This document shows, in pieces, positions 13,499 through 27,300 of a DNA stretch of 64,000 bases. This DNA comes from Manihot esculenta. Its lineage: Eukaryota; Streptophyta; Magnoliopsida; Malpighiales; Euphorbiaceae. The stretch spans positions 22,007,457 through 22,071,456 of the forward strand of contig NC_035166.2 in the NCBI RefSeq assembly GCF_001659605.2. The letters run 5' to 3'. A program made the position numbers and the translations under genes. How positions within the stretch are numbered: the first letter of the stretch is position 1; every line of letters starts with the position of its first letter. The notes under the pieces were generated by a model. The model made no database searches and was not told the origin of the DNA. It saw only the letters and a program-made list of their open reading frames with translations.

Positions 13499-16400
13499 TC
13501 ATATTGGTTTTGAAGAAGCTTCTTCTATGTAGGTAATGGCTTCCTCTTCTGAGAACTGCCCTCCTTCAATCAGGCCTTGTATTAAGGTATTAGCATATTC
13601 TTTGCAAGGGGCACAAAGGGGAACTTTTCCCGATTTAAACCTCTCAACATCTGAAAGTGAGCAGCTGAACGATCAAAAACATGTCAGCACAGGTTAGAAA
13701 GATAAATATAAATATATGAAGGACAAGAAAAGGGTATTTTGTGCATACGTCATAGTCAGTATGGGAATATCCTGCTCCTTCCCCAAGTACACTACATTAT
13801 GGTACCAACCCTTCTGCATGAAAACAGATATAGAAACCCATTTGATAAGTGAAAAAGCTTGGAATGTATAATAAATCAAACAAATGTGCCATTCACAGCC
13901 TATAACGTACCTTAAAAACCTCCAAAGACATAGATCCATGTTTTTCGACGGACTCTAGATCTGCCAAATGAAAGGCTGGAGAACCCATCTCACAACTAGA
14001 AACATTTTCTTGAAGCGCTATATTTTCTTGAAACAAAACATCATTGAACTGCTCCAACCTGTTAAAAGAAAAAAGAGAAAAAAGAAGGGTCAGATCATCA
14101 ATTCAGTGTCAATGGCGAAACTTCAAAGCCAGTTAGATTATATCACGTTTTGTTAAGAAATGTAAGCAATCACAAGAAACAACATACGTGATTCTGTACA
14201 TGCATATGTAAGTTTTTTCATCAACGCTAGTTTCAGGATTAAGGAATGCAACTCCTCCAGGACCCCATGTACGTGTTGATTCACGGCCAAAGAACAATCT
14301 GCGGGAGAAAGTTTTCCACAAGATCTCTTTTGGAGGGTTTTTATCCATTGAACCAGGGCACGGCTTCCTCATACCATCCACCTGCAAGCCATTTCTTAAT
14401 ATTAAAAATTTCAAAAAAAAAAAAAAACAAAGAATAATTGCCATCTTATGCTTACTTTAGGAGCTTCGACTGTTTCTAAACTAGCCTGCCCACTTATTGG
14501 GTGATCAAAGCACAAGGAAATATTCATTCCATTGAAACTTATCTTTTATTTTAATATTTGAGGATAAAAGTACAATAATTAAAATATTACCTGACCGCCC
14601 TGAATATAGCAAAGGAACCTTCGTTTCCACATATTTGATCCATAAGTGGCATACCAAATCTCCATCTTTGAAAGCTCTGATCTCCAGGGGACAGACTCTC
14701 TGGCCACTTGATCTGCATTCAGTGTGGAGTTGAAAATGAAACAGGAAGAGAGCGATTTTCTGAAATTAGACAACTTTTGACTGTAAAAATTTTTATACCC
14801 TTGCCATGAATATCTTCAACTTTCAGCTTTGAAAGAGGTTCAACAATCTCCTGAACAACTTTCACCATATTATCTGACACAATGTTTGGAGATTTTTCAT
14901 CCTCATCTTCAGAATCAGAGCTTGAGATCAAAAGATGCTGGAATGCAAAACTTCAATCTTAGTACTGTATTTGTTTCCAGAGGATGGCATCATATGTTAA
15001 CGAAAACATAGCGGAAGTAGAAGAAAGATAAAATGAAGCGAAATTCTTTCCTTTAGAGCTACACCTATGTTTAGTAACTAGTAATGTTTCAGTGATCATA
15101 ACACATTAAGCTTTGGCTTTTATCAATGTACAAAAGTTTTTTAAAAAAATCATTTCATGTATAACCGTGCGTAATGATTTGTGGATTACTGACAAGGTAA
15201 CCCCTTTTAAATCTATGTGTGCTTGTGGAAATAAATCCAAGTATTTTTCAGTGGGAAAACCAATTTAAAAATTCAGGGTAGGTTGATGTTAAGTCTTATA
15301 CTTTGTTGACGTGTGTGTGCATGACTCCTCAATTCTATTTGCCCATAAATCAACTGCTGTGACATTTTATGAGACAAAGACCCAACTTGTACAGAAAAGG
15401 ACTCACCGCAGGAGGAGCTTTCTGACTAGTTAACTTCAAGGGTATTTCGTCTGCAAGTGAAGGCCAGTAAGCACTTAATTTCTTTCGAACCTGAGAAATA
15501 GAAAATGCATGACAAGCAAAAACAAAAGTATTTTTGCACATGATCAACAAAGAAACAAGAACACAGAAAAAAGAGGATAACCTAACAAAGAATGTGATGA
15601 CAAATGTATTTTACCGCTTGTATTACACGCCATGTGGACTCAAATGGATAGGCCTCTGAAGATCCAGCAATAGGCTTGCTTTCAAGCAAAACTTCCATGC
15701 ATGCAAGGAAAGAATTTGCTATAGAGTCAAGATTGTAACCTCCTTCTAATGCCAACACAATCTTACCATGAGCAAAATCCATTAACTGAAAGCAAGGAAC
15801 GCATAGGAAAAATGAAAACATGAACTAATAGAGTTTGAAAGAATTGAAAAGTTAAAAGATGCTAGACAAATCCAAGTCAACTTTAAATGGCAACTCAAGG
15901 AAAAAGAAATCAAATAACAAAGTAGAAAATGCAATTTTCAGACCCTGAATGTTACACAAAATGTCACTTGTATGTTCCCAATGCTAGTCAATGACCCTCT
16001 ATCTCACAGTTAAGGTGATACCACAAAAATCAAGATCAAATTGATTGCTAACCTTTTTCAACATTACTGAATATCCATAGGGTGTGACACGGCAGCCGCC
16101 AAGAGGATCACCGATAGCTGTTTCAAGAATTATAACAGAAAAATTTACCCTAGTAGAACTGAATGTAAGTTGTAAAAATGCAACACACTTTACAATATTA
16201 GCATGTCACATGTAGATAGAAGCACCCCATGCATCATGCAACGTATTGCCTTGTAGAACTGGCTACTTTCAAGAGACCTTATTAATTAAAGCATCTTCAG
16301 AACATATCTAGGCTTGGGGGCAACCCACATCTCAACGTTTCAGGTGCACGTTTTAGCTTGTTTTTGTATTGGCCATTAAGTCCAGAATATTTGAAAAAGC

Positions 16401-19400
16401 AATTAGATCAAGGCCCAAAAATAAATAGATATATTTCCTCTCACAGGTTGACTATTTCTGCAATCTTCATCTTCAGGCACAATCTTGATTAATTGCTCAT
16501 TGGGATTAAACTTTTGAACAAATAAGTTATGATATGTGGTCATACACGTATCAACACTATCAACCCTCTCTTTTCTATTGTTTTCTTTCAAATGAAAAAT
16601 GTACTTGGTATGAAAATTGTCCATAAAATCATTTTTTTCCCCAAATGCTTGTAATAGAAACTCTATTGAGTTGATGTAGCTCGGCCAAATTCTTTTTAGG
16701 GGAAGTACAAAAATAACATGCAGTTTCATCAATTTTTCATTTTAGACTTTGTGGTTTTATTTGTATCAAAATATTGCATTAGCAAACATATGCAATTTCC
16801 AAACGCTGTCAAGAAATATTAACATGAAAAATCATATCATGAGATATTATTTTGATATAAATCAATCCACATACCCTACAATAAAAAACCGATAAAACTT
16901 GATGCTTTTTTTTTGTACTTTTGCCTTAAAAATGCTAAGAAAAATATTAATGGACAATGATATTTTGCTTGCTACGTCAATATTTTTTTGATGGTGTCTA
17001 GAAATTGCAACTGTTTGTTAATGGTGTGACACCACAAGATACCATGAACCACGGACTCTCGAGTGAAAGTGAGTGAAAAACATGACACTTTTTTGTACTT
17101 TATCCTTCTTTCTATAGCATCATGATTAAATGTGAGTAGCTCAATAGCTGCAAAATGCATGTTGAGGTGCAAATAAAACATGGAGTATGTAGATTTGTGC
17201 ATTAATATGTTTGCATGAGCAGCATGACCGTATGGTATGCTTGTCAACGCTACTGAGTTCAGTGAAATGTTTAAAAGCATAAAAGAAACATCTAGGATAC
17301 AATCATAAACCTCCATAAACAGTGAGCATCAAACCTGCATCAAACCCTGCAGACACTAAAATCATGTCAGGATCAAATTCCTTGGCAACAGGGATCAAGA
17401 TATGGTCCCAAACAGCAAGATAGTCTGCATCTCCACATCTTCCATTCTCCCAAGGAACATTTATGTTATATCCTGCACCTGGCCCTTCCCCAATCATAGT
17501 ATAAAAACCATCATCATTTGCAGGGTAAAAGTTCCCAAACTCATGCCTGCAAAAAAATTTACAATTTTTAGTTCAAATAATAATAATAAATTTACAAACC
17601 CTACAAATGACCATGACTAGGAACCAGTGATCAAAATATTCTTTGTGAGAACATATAATAAGAAGAAAAAACTAACTCAAAGCATCCGTAAAAAATAACA
17701 TAAATAACAGTAATTACAAGCCAAAGCTAGTTATATCACTATGAAATCCTTGACAAAAAAAAAGAAAAAAGAAAAAAGAAAGGTTTACCTTAGTTTAATG
17801 ATTGTATTTACAACATTTTAGGATGTAAGAGAAGGCATCCTCAAGTGATTACACACGAGAAATTTGAGAAGTAGAATTCCAACCGTACCTATGAACAGAG
17901 AAGAACAGAACACGAGGGTCCTTCCAAAACATCTTTTGAGTGCCATTACCATGATGAACATCCCAGTCAACAATCAGAATCTTTTTAATACCCAGTTCTG
18001 GCTGTAACAAAGTAATAAAAGTTAATGAGGTCAAACCTCACTAAAAGTTTTTATGGGATGAAAATTTTAAAAAAGAGTAACATAAATTTGCAAAGGAGCA
18101 TACATATACATATAACCAAGCACTCACTCTTTCATCTAATAGATAACTTGCTGCAACGGCGACATTATTGAATAGACAAAATCCCATTGCCTCATCATGT
18201 TCAGCATGATGTCCAGGAGGCCTAACAATAGCAGCAGAAGAATGCAGTTCCCCTTTGGCTACTCTCTCAGCAACCTAATTGAAAACACACGTATAATTAG
18301 ATAAATTCGAAACAGAATTTTTACTAAAATAAATCTACAATACTCCTTGACTTGATCAAGTAATACTTGCATAATTTATACACAATCCTGCTGAAGTTTC
18401 CTTCACAGGCCAAATTTACAAACAGTAGAACAAGTTCAGTCATTTCCAGAAGCATCACTGACTTCAATTATCCTAAACTTGAAAATTTGATGGAAATTAA
18501 AATTAATATTTCACCAAGATTTGAAGACATGACACCTATTAACTAAGAAAGCTTTGAAATTTAATGGCATCAAAACCCATCAAGTTCGCTTATATTTTCT
18601 CATTAAATGTCTTTCAGCTAAAATAACACAGTTGAAAATTATGTCAAAGAAACCCTGAAGTAAAGGCATTAAGATGTAGGCAGATAATATAAAATTAAAA
18701 GGAAAGAATACCAAATGGTAAGTGCAAGTATCCATAAAATAGCCTGCACACAGTACCTCCACAACAGAACCAGCAGCAATGTAGGCAGCTTCTGATGATC
18801 CGTCATTGAAGTATATGGAATTAAATTTTAAAGCAATTCTATTTCTTCGAGAATCAAATTGATTGGAGCTTATATTTCTTATCAAATTAACATGATTCTT
18901 GGAGTGAACAGCCAGTAGATATTTATCTTCTGCTTCTTTGGCATTTAGAACAACACATCTGAAAGAGTCAAAGTCACGTCTGCACATTAAAAGGGGAATA
19001 ACAGGAAGAGAGAAAGAAAAAGCATTGTCTAGGCACAAACAAGATCACAAAAGACCCATGAACATTTGCATTTTAAATAGTTCAACTACATTGAACCATA
19101 AGCGATTAAATTAATCATTTACAGATAGAGAACAAGTCAAAATAAAAAAAAAATTAATAAACCAAATAAACAAATGTGGCCAATTGCAAAATTTTTTATA
19201 AACAGTAACGGCTAATTATCATTTAAAGCATTTGAACACCACAACCTTAGAAGTTATTCAAAATTTCTGATCCGAGGACACTAGTCGATAATACATAATA
19301 AGCATGAAACTTCAAACAAAAAATGGAGCCAGAATTCAGCTCTCAGCTCTGGACTCGCTAATTTTATGTGTGTCTATATGTTTATGAAGTAAAAAAAGAG

Positions 19401-19793
19401 AATCATCAGTTGCAAGGTCAGAAAATTCATAAAAGAAACGAACATTGACATTTGCAATAAAAAAAAGGTTCAAATTACGCCAGCGAGGCAAATAAAGAAA
19501 TAGAATTCAGTCGACTAAAACCTAACAAATTCAACTTTCCTTCAATTTTTTTCTCAACAGCCAAACAATCAGCGAAGTGAAACAAATTGGAACTTCATAG
19601 GAGAACAATTAAGAAGATACAACCTTTGAGGAATGTTGTTGGCTAGGAGCTTGTTCCAAATAGCCTTGATGCGATAGGGGTTCTCAGGATGGTAATCATC
19701 ATCAGGAGTGTGATGCTTACACATCCGCTCATCGTACAGTAACCCCACGCGCCGTTGAATGGTCATGGTCTCACCAGATTCAAGCTGCTGCAT
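13499..19793 (-). CDS. HDA5: Class II histone deacetylase, HDA5 type, with C-terminal GGCT-like domain
   Basis: This is a zinc-dependent RPD3/HDA1-superfamily lysine deacetylase; Arabidopsis HDA5 works with HDA6 and FLD-type partners in flowering-time repression. The 14 minus-strand exons are 19793-19624, 18958-18757, 18274-18128, 18001-17889, 17546-17335, 16117-16053, 15785-15615, 15490-15407, 14937-14799, 14712-14591, 14381-14188, 14058-13911, 13813-13749 and 13664-13499 (1998 nt, 665 aa; HDA5 about 660). Catalytic features are the H146/H147 pair in [16 protein letters not shown], zinc ligands D187 and H189 in DWDVHHGNG and D280 in SAGFDA, and the Tyr of LALEGGYNL. After an acidic linker ([10 protein letters not shown]), residues from about 452 read WYATYGSNM, then FFGREST and [11 protein letters not shown], the layout of a GGCT/AIG2 fold. 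The upstream Met at 19793 was chosen; a second Met nine codons later is possible. Confidence 0.94.
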
Positions 19794-19799
19794 GCTTTC

Positions 19800-21362
19800 G
19801 ATCTCTAGTCGCAGTGGTCGAGGGAGAGAGAGGAACGCAAGGGGTGAAGTGAGTACCTTGGGTTGCGATGTCTCGTTTTATTGGTGGAATCTATTTATTT
19901 ATTTATTTACTTTCTTCCCTTTGGGCTTTTTTTTATTTTTTCTTTTTCTGCCTTCTTTGTTGGAGGGTTTTGGAGGGAAGAGCTTACAGGCTTTGGTGGG
20001 ATCTAGTTCACCTTTTTTGTCTTTTTTTCAAAATACTAAAATTTTATCGTCTTTTACTTCAATTTATTTTTTATATTAATGAGTGATAATTGCAGAACTA
20101 TATTCCACCTAAGTTGAGAATTTTGATAAAATAATTTTATAAAGGAGAAAATTTACATCGGTATTTTTAATTTGATTTTAATATTAGCACATTAAAATCA
20201 AAAATAGAACCTAAGAACTCAAAAGCAAAACAGAAAATGAAAAATTGCAACTTGAAATCATGCTTCAAAAAATTTGAACACATTAATGCTCAAATGCATA
20301 TCATGCTTAACCAGCTTTCATGCACGGATGCAAAACTGCGAGTCTTCCAATGGTTTGGTTGAAGGGAGGTGTTTGCATTACTGTTAGAACTATGATGTCA
20401 TATGAAAAAAACTTTTTTAAAAATACTATTTAAAAAATTATTTAAAACTATTTTAAATATACTATAATAGTAAAAATATTAAAATAACAAAATTTTTTTT
20501 TTTAAATTCCTTTTTTTAACCGGTGTTTTTCCAAAAACAACTTTTCTAACCCTCTAAATTCAATACCAAACGACCTCCAAGCTACTACAGCAAAAGCTAT
20601 TTCATCACGGCTAACAAGAACTTCGTCTGATTTTGACCATTCCTTATGTTTTTTCAACTTGATAGCTCAATTTCCATGTTTTCTTAAAAAAACCTATTTC
20701 AACTTTAGTTTAATTACAGCAAGTTGTGTTATTTACCATAGTATATAACACAATTTTAAATAAATAAATAAAGTGGAGCATTTTAAAAGTCTCCAAATTT
20801 ATTTCATAAATTTATTATATATTATTTTATTTTTGAAATCAGTACTAAGTAATATTTAATTAGACAATTGTAAATTATTTTCATATAATGGTTTATAATA
20901 ATCAATAATACTGAAATCAAATACTACTTTACAATGAAAACATACCGAAAATTATGAAAATTAACCCATAAACTTGAAGGATGCTGTTAGTGCTAGTTAA
21001 CTTTTGTAATATTTTCATTTACTCTGAACGTACAGAACCGTGTCAATTAGCATACTTACAAAATATGTCAATGTACATTTGAAGCCATGTTAACGTATAC
21101 TGTACCTTTAAAGCCACGTCAAGGAGCAAAATCAATTAGATCTTCCATTTCTCCAAATGTGTATCCACAAGTTTTTTCCTCCATTCAAGTTCCATGCTGT
21201 GCTCTGGAGGGCTAATTCCAACTAAGACTGATGAGGACTCTCACATGTTGCTCTGTTTAAACTAGTAACTTGGTACTCAACCTATGATGGAAAATTCTGT
21301 TGTATCAAATACAAATTTATACCTGAAGAGCAAAGTTTCCCATTTGGGACTCCCTCCGGAAT
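19800..21362. other. HDA5 promoter side and downstream flank of the PHD gene
   Basis: The HDA5 5' leader and promoter lie just upstream of 19793, in a T-rich stretch from 19890 to 20060. From 20080 onward the sequence is AT-rich spacer. I see no gene. A segment near 20340-20580 contains GTTTGGT-like motifs at both ends, but the inverted match is too weak to call an element. Confidence 0.5.
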
Positions 21363-24300
21363 TTATGGCTCGACATGTCTTCGAAAACCAGGGGAATTGT
21401 CACCAGCCTTATCTGCAGCATCAGATAACTTCACTGCTGAGCTTTGCAAGTGGTGCGGTTCTTTTGCAACAACCACATCAACTCTCCCCAAAGCCTGCCC
21501 ACCTTCCATGTCAATTTCCATATCAACAGTCTCACTACATTCCTTGCTGGCAAAATGATGCTGCAGAGGAATTGTATCACTTTTTACATGACGAAAAACT
21601 CCCAATAAGAAATGTTCTGCACTTGACCTTTCAATAACACCTGTCAACAAAAAGTTTCAAGTTTAATCTACTCTTTCACCTCTGCAAAAACGAAGTCATT
21701 TATGGGAATGAGCAGATTAAACCAGAGCCAAAGGAAACGTACCAAGCTTTAATAAGTTGTCCTTTTTAGAGATGAATACTTCAGAAAGTAGAAACACAAT
21801 GAGGATAAGATAGTGCCCTCTCAATGTACACAACTACTCATGTAAACCTAAAAATATTGTACTCTCCGATTGTTATCTATTGATATTCTTTCAAGAGCCC
21901 CCAAAGCTGAAAAAATTAAAGCCATGACAAAAATTATGCGACTGCAAATTGTCTTGGGCAGTAAAATGTTCAACTCTCAATTATGTTCAAATTATTCTTT
22001 GATAGGACAAACTTTCCATTTGCTGGCTGACCAACCTAAAAGTTAGTTACAAAATAGTATATCTGTAGTTACCGGTTATGCCATATTAGTAACACATTTT
22101 CTCTGTTTGGATTCTCTTTCTTGCCTCCTCATAGAACTGTTATTGAAGGAGGATTTGCAACCCCAGCTTGCCATCAGATTTAAAAGAGATGGGAATATTA
22201 ATGACAAAACTACTTTTATGATTTTTTTTTTTAAAAAAAAAAGCAAAAAGGCAATTAAAAATGGCTCTTAATTAACATGCTCATCTATTGAAAAACTCAA
22301 AGCCAAGTGACGTTTTTGAAAAGAAACAGGAAACTCATAACTCACTTTGCAAGTCTCCATGAAGCAGGTTTGATGTGAATATAATCAACTCCACATCATT
22401 AATGCAACTTCTCATAACAGAGTTTCGGATTTCCATAAGTTTGAACAAGCTAGCACAGTTATCTTTGGATCTACAAGAAGAATTCGACAATTTCAACCAC
22501 ATATTTTCACAAAAATAAGATATAAACCTAGAAAACAGATACCTCTGAATAATAGCAGAAGGGAGGAAATAAAGTGCAATGTCACGAAAATCTGGATAAT
22601 CATTCTGGAATAGATCTTCCCAAACACGGTGCTGTGGAAGCAGCTCAACTTGAAGGACTATAGGCATTGTTTGTGAAAAGTCATAAGCTTTCCGATTTAC
22701 TATGCATGGAGGCTGAGCCTGGAACCCACCATAATATTTACCGGGGGCTGTAGTATCAAAAAACTTGAAGCCTCCCCTTTCGAAAAGAGAGGGAAAATAA
22801 AGAAAGTAATGGAAATTTTGTCAATATGAGTTACTAGGCAAGCATGTGCTGCTTCTATAAATTCATAGAACAGGGAAGGTGTAAAGCATTTTACTACCGC
22901 AAATTGCTGAAATAAAATCTATACTACAGGCAAAAAAATCAAGACAGTACGTAAAACAGGTTGCACTGAGAGCCACAAATTAGTGACATTTCACATGCAT
23001 AAAAATGAGACAGTAATTAAGAAATGAAATATTAGAGATGATAATTAGGATCTTCATCAAAAGACTCTAAAGATTGTGCTGTTTACAATAATTAATGGAT
23101 TCATTACATATATATCCATCTTCTTTATTTAAAGAAAAAAAAGGTTGCGGCTTTGGTGGAACGACAAATCATCTCCATAATTGAAATACTTTCTTCAAAT
23201 AATTTAAGTTAATTTTACCATGGTCATCTTTTTGGCTTTAAAAGAATACGAACTGTTGCTGCTATGATTGCCCATAGTGGAATCATAATTCACCTTCATA
23301 ATGGAACCTGCATTTTCTTCAAATGGTTGGATTTTAATTTCAACACGTCCATTGGATAGCTTAAAAAGGACCAGATTCATAACACTATTCATGCCTATGA
23401 TCCCAGCCACGTCATTATATATTACGTGGAATTGGCCAAATATGACAAGCAAAACATCAAAGCATGAAAGCAGAAAAGCAGTTAATGAAGATGTTCAGCT
23501 TACTCCAAAGTTGGTAACAGTTAACACGAAGTGAAGAAATTTGAGTGATATTCAAAGAGGAAATGAGGTAAATATTCTAACATCAGATGGAACAGGTTTT
23601 ACGTGTTTCCACAAGAGAAGAGAGTACTTACTTCCAAGTGGCACACAGAGAAGGGAAATAAGAACGAAGATTAGGCAGAAGAATTTTTGTACTTGGACTT
23701 CTTAATTCATCAGTCGTCTTAAATTCAGCAACAGGACAACTGTCACTGCCTGTAAAAGATGGAAAAGAGAGAGGAAACTAAGTTTCGGTGATAAGTAAAA
23801 ATTACTTCACAAATAGTTATTGTCCCAGGAAAAAATTAATTTTGATTCCATCAGCTGATCTCATCATTTTATCATGTTAACTTTAATCACTGGTTGCAAA
23901 ATGGCAAATAGCAAGCAAAATGTTTCAGTCTATATACTTCAAAATAACATTATACTCGGTCTCATATATACAGTCAACAGATTCAGAAAACAAAAAGGTA
24001 AGTTTACAACAAAGAAAGGCCCTAATGTGCCTTTCCCAAACAATATGTAGGTGGGGAAGAACTTGATGGTAGAGGAGAGGAGCACAAGATGCTCTTTTGT
24101 AGCATTCTTTACATTCAAATATACAGATTCAAATTCTTTAGCAGGCATAGGGCATGCATTTTCTCACGAAAATGACCCTCCGTGGGAGCTATGAGAGGCA
24201 TTTCTTTCGAAAACAAAGATTAGAAGCGTGCATATCACAACTGAAACAAGCTAAAAAAATGAAGGCATTGGCATGCAAGAAAAGGAAAAAATATGTATCT

Positions 24301-27300
24301 TAGCATCTGCTTTTTAATTCAATCCAATTATGCAACTCGGTGAATTTCATCATTTGATACCTCAAGTTAAATTGTGATAATTTAAAAACTCAAATGAACT
24401 CAACTCATATTGATACAGAGTAACTAAGCGAACCAATAGTCGTATTACGAGGTATGTAAACTTGGCATTGCTTGAGAAAACTACTGCTTACCAGCACTAT
24501 GGACTGATGAATTTTAGCTTAATTAAAAAGTTTAAACCTACTAGTATTACACTATTACAAACAAAAGGCCACAAAATTTTGTGAAATACAAAACCATCAG
24601 TTAATATATCAAACCATTTTTTATTAGTTCTAATATATAGTGAGTTTGCAACTTTACTACAACTAGTAAAACCAACACTTTGTGAATTGAGTTGACAACT
24701 GAAAATTTTGGATAATTCAAGTGTTAGAATTAGAAATAAGATACTCCATTGTAGATTTTGAAGAAAATCTCTAGAGCATCTTATTGAATAGAAGTATGAT
24801 AGACCTTAAAAACTTTATCACATACCCATAATTGGAGGATACTTTGTGGAGGTTGAACATGTACCTAACTGTTTATTTGCATCTTCCTGTGCATTTGCAT
24901 TGCAAGTGTTCACTTCTTTAACAGCCCCATTGCTATAGCAATTTTTTACTACTTTTGCAAGCAAATTGGCCTTGCTAGTTTTGACTTCTTCATCAGGCCT
25001 GATGGAAGTCATTTTCTGTTCCAGGCAAAATTTTTCCTTCAATGAACTGCTTGCAGCCTTGCAATCATGTTCCTTCACAGGATTGGCAATAGGCTTTTTC
25101 TCTAGGACACCACACAGAAGAGCAACAATTAGCAACCATAAAACAAACATTCATATTAATGCTTGCAAATAACACAAAGACATAATCCTGCACATGCTAA
25201 TGCAAAATAAATTAAACAGGTGATTGTTCTTTTCTCCCTCTCTCTCAGAATTTACCATATACAGGTTCGGCTTGTGCAACAAAAAATTTTAACTCAAGTA
25301 GCATATTTTTCATTTTGCTTTCCCCACTTCTTTGGTGTGGAACAGTTGAGTAGCCACTTGAGCAGAGAAGTAGGAAAAAAGTGTATAAGTGATATCAACT
25401 ATCAAGACTAGCATGGAATGAATAAAAGATTGCTATGAATAATACATCTCATCTAAACAAATATTTTCAAGCCAGCTCTTTCAGGGCTTTTTGCCTTTTC
25501 AGACTTAAAAAAGAAAAATATTCTTAAACCCACCATGGTAAAATATGACTCTACCACACTTTTATAACTATATTTATATAACGGCAAATGTGCGGTATTC
25601 ATTACCGCACGCACTTCTATAAATGTTACCGTATTTTTGAAGTGCAGTAACACTCTTTTTTTTTTTTTTAATTAAATGTTTACCGCGTTCTTTGAGCATG
25701 GTAAACTGACAGTAGCGCCCTCTACTGCGCCTTATAAGCACGGTAGAGTAGAGTATTTTCCCGAACCAGGGTTTCAGAATTTTTTTTTTTTTAAAGCCTA
25801 AAAAGGCAAAAAGTCTCAAATGATATTTTATCTGAATAATCATGCAAGTGAGTCGACTCACTAGTCCATTGTTTAAGTTATTTCCTGCACGGGCTAGAGT
25901 GACTACAACATTGTTTTCAAACAGAAAACAGCAAAACAGTATTCTACAACTGGTAATATGGCTAGAAGTAAGCCAAGATAATAAGACATATTATTCTAGA
26001 AATAAGCCTGTGAAGGCTGTAATGCAATGGTAAAGGCTTACCCCTACATAAATTTTTTAAAAAATTTGAAAAGTTACGAAATTATAAATACTTTATGAAA
26101 TCTGAAAAACAGACAGAATCCTATAGTGCTCTCGACAACTGAAATTGTTAAAACAGTTATCACCTTTGGATATTATGGGTGCCTGTTGACTAGTTGATGA
26201 ATCGACTTGGATTCTACCAAATCCTGGAGGCTTCATAAGACCTGAAGAGATAATTCTTGGGTTTGGTTTCAACTTTACAGGAGAGACAGCAGAAGAAGAA
26301 TTAGGTCTGTATCCTAAATTAGCCTTTGAAGAAAATGCCGTTTTTGCAGCTCCAGATGACAGCTTAATTACTTCTTCAGTAGAAAGAAACTTCACTTTGC
26401 CAGTTTCTACAGGCTTTAGCCTTTTACAATGCCTAGCCCTATGCCATCCTGAATCACCATAAACTTTGGCGGATCCTCCCCCTATCGCCACATCATGGCG
26501 GACTGTAATGCAGGAGTCCTTAAAATTTTCATTTCTACCAAATGTGCCTTCCTCTGGTATACAGTCTTCACAAATCCAAACTTCAGGGACTTCGTGGCGA
26601 CATACCCGCATGCAATAACTGAAAATAAGGATTCCAGTCATACTTAGACATAAACATGGTTTCAAATATGGGCATGACAGTATATAGCAGAATCAACAAA
26701 CCTAAGTTGCCATATGATTTAAGCACAAGAAAAGAATAATTGAACCAAGCATTTATATAGTGGTTCTATAATAAAAGAAAAAAATTAACAGTAAAAATTC
26801 ATCACCTTTTAAATATATAAAAAAAAATTGATACAAAAATCAATTGAATTTTCAATTTTCTAAATTCAAACATGGAATTAAAAGCAATATGGGAGGAGGT
26901 CGATACACATGCTGTCGAGCTATTCCACAATTAGTGCAAGTTATAATTAACTCGCTATAACCAAGATCACCACATATGTCGCAAGGTTTTTCCTGTAAAT
27001 TGAAAATAAAAAATCAAATAAGAATTTAAATCCCGATGCCATTAAAAAAACAACTAATTAAAATTTGGATGAAGATGCATCAGATTTCAGCTTAGTATGA
27101 CTAACTGCGCATGGCAAAAATACTAATGGATTCTTTCTTTCCTTTTGCGAAAAAAGAAAGTGAAAGCACAGGGAAGGTCCCACAAGCATCTCCATTCCGA
27201 TTTAAAAAAAAAAAAAAAAGAGATATAAATGAGACAAAAATACCCAAATTTTACATTTCTCACGATGTGTAAATGAGAGAAGATAAAAGAAAATAAAATA

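Noticed and set aside
20330..20590. Possible MITE with GTTTGGT-like ends upstream of HDA5
   Set aside because: The inverted match extends over only a few bases and is interrupted; no target duplication was found. Too weak to annotate.
23204..23452. Open frame within the PHD gene that reads like coding sequence (DVAGIIGMNSVMNLVLF)
   Set aside because: Joining the exon ending at 23632 directly to 22776 keeps the frame and gives the expected WKGGFKFFD of the SPOC-like domain. This frame would interrupt the domain, so it is intronic.
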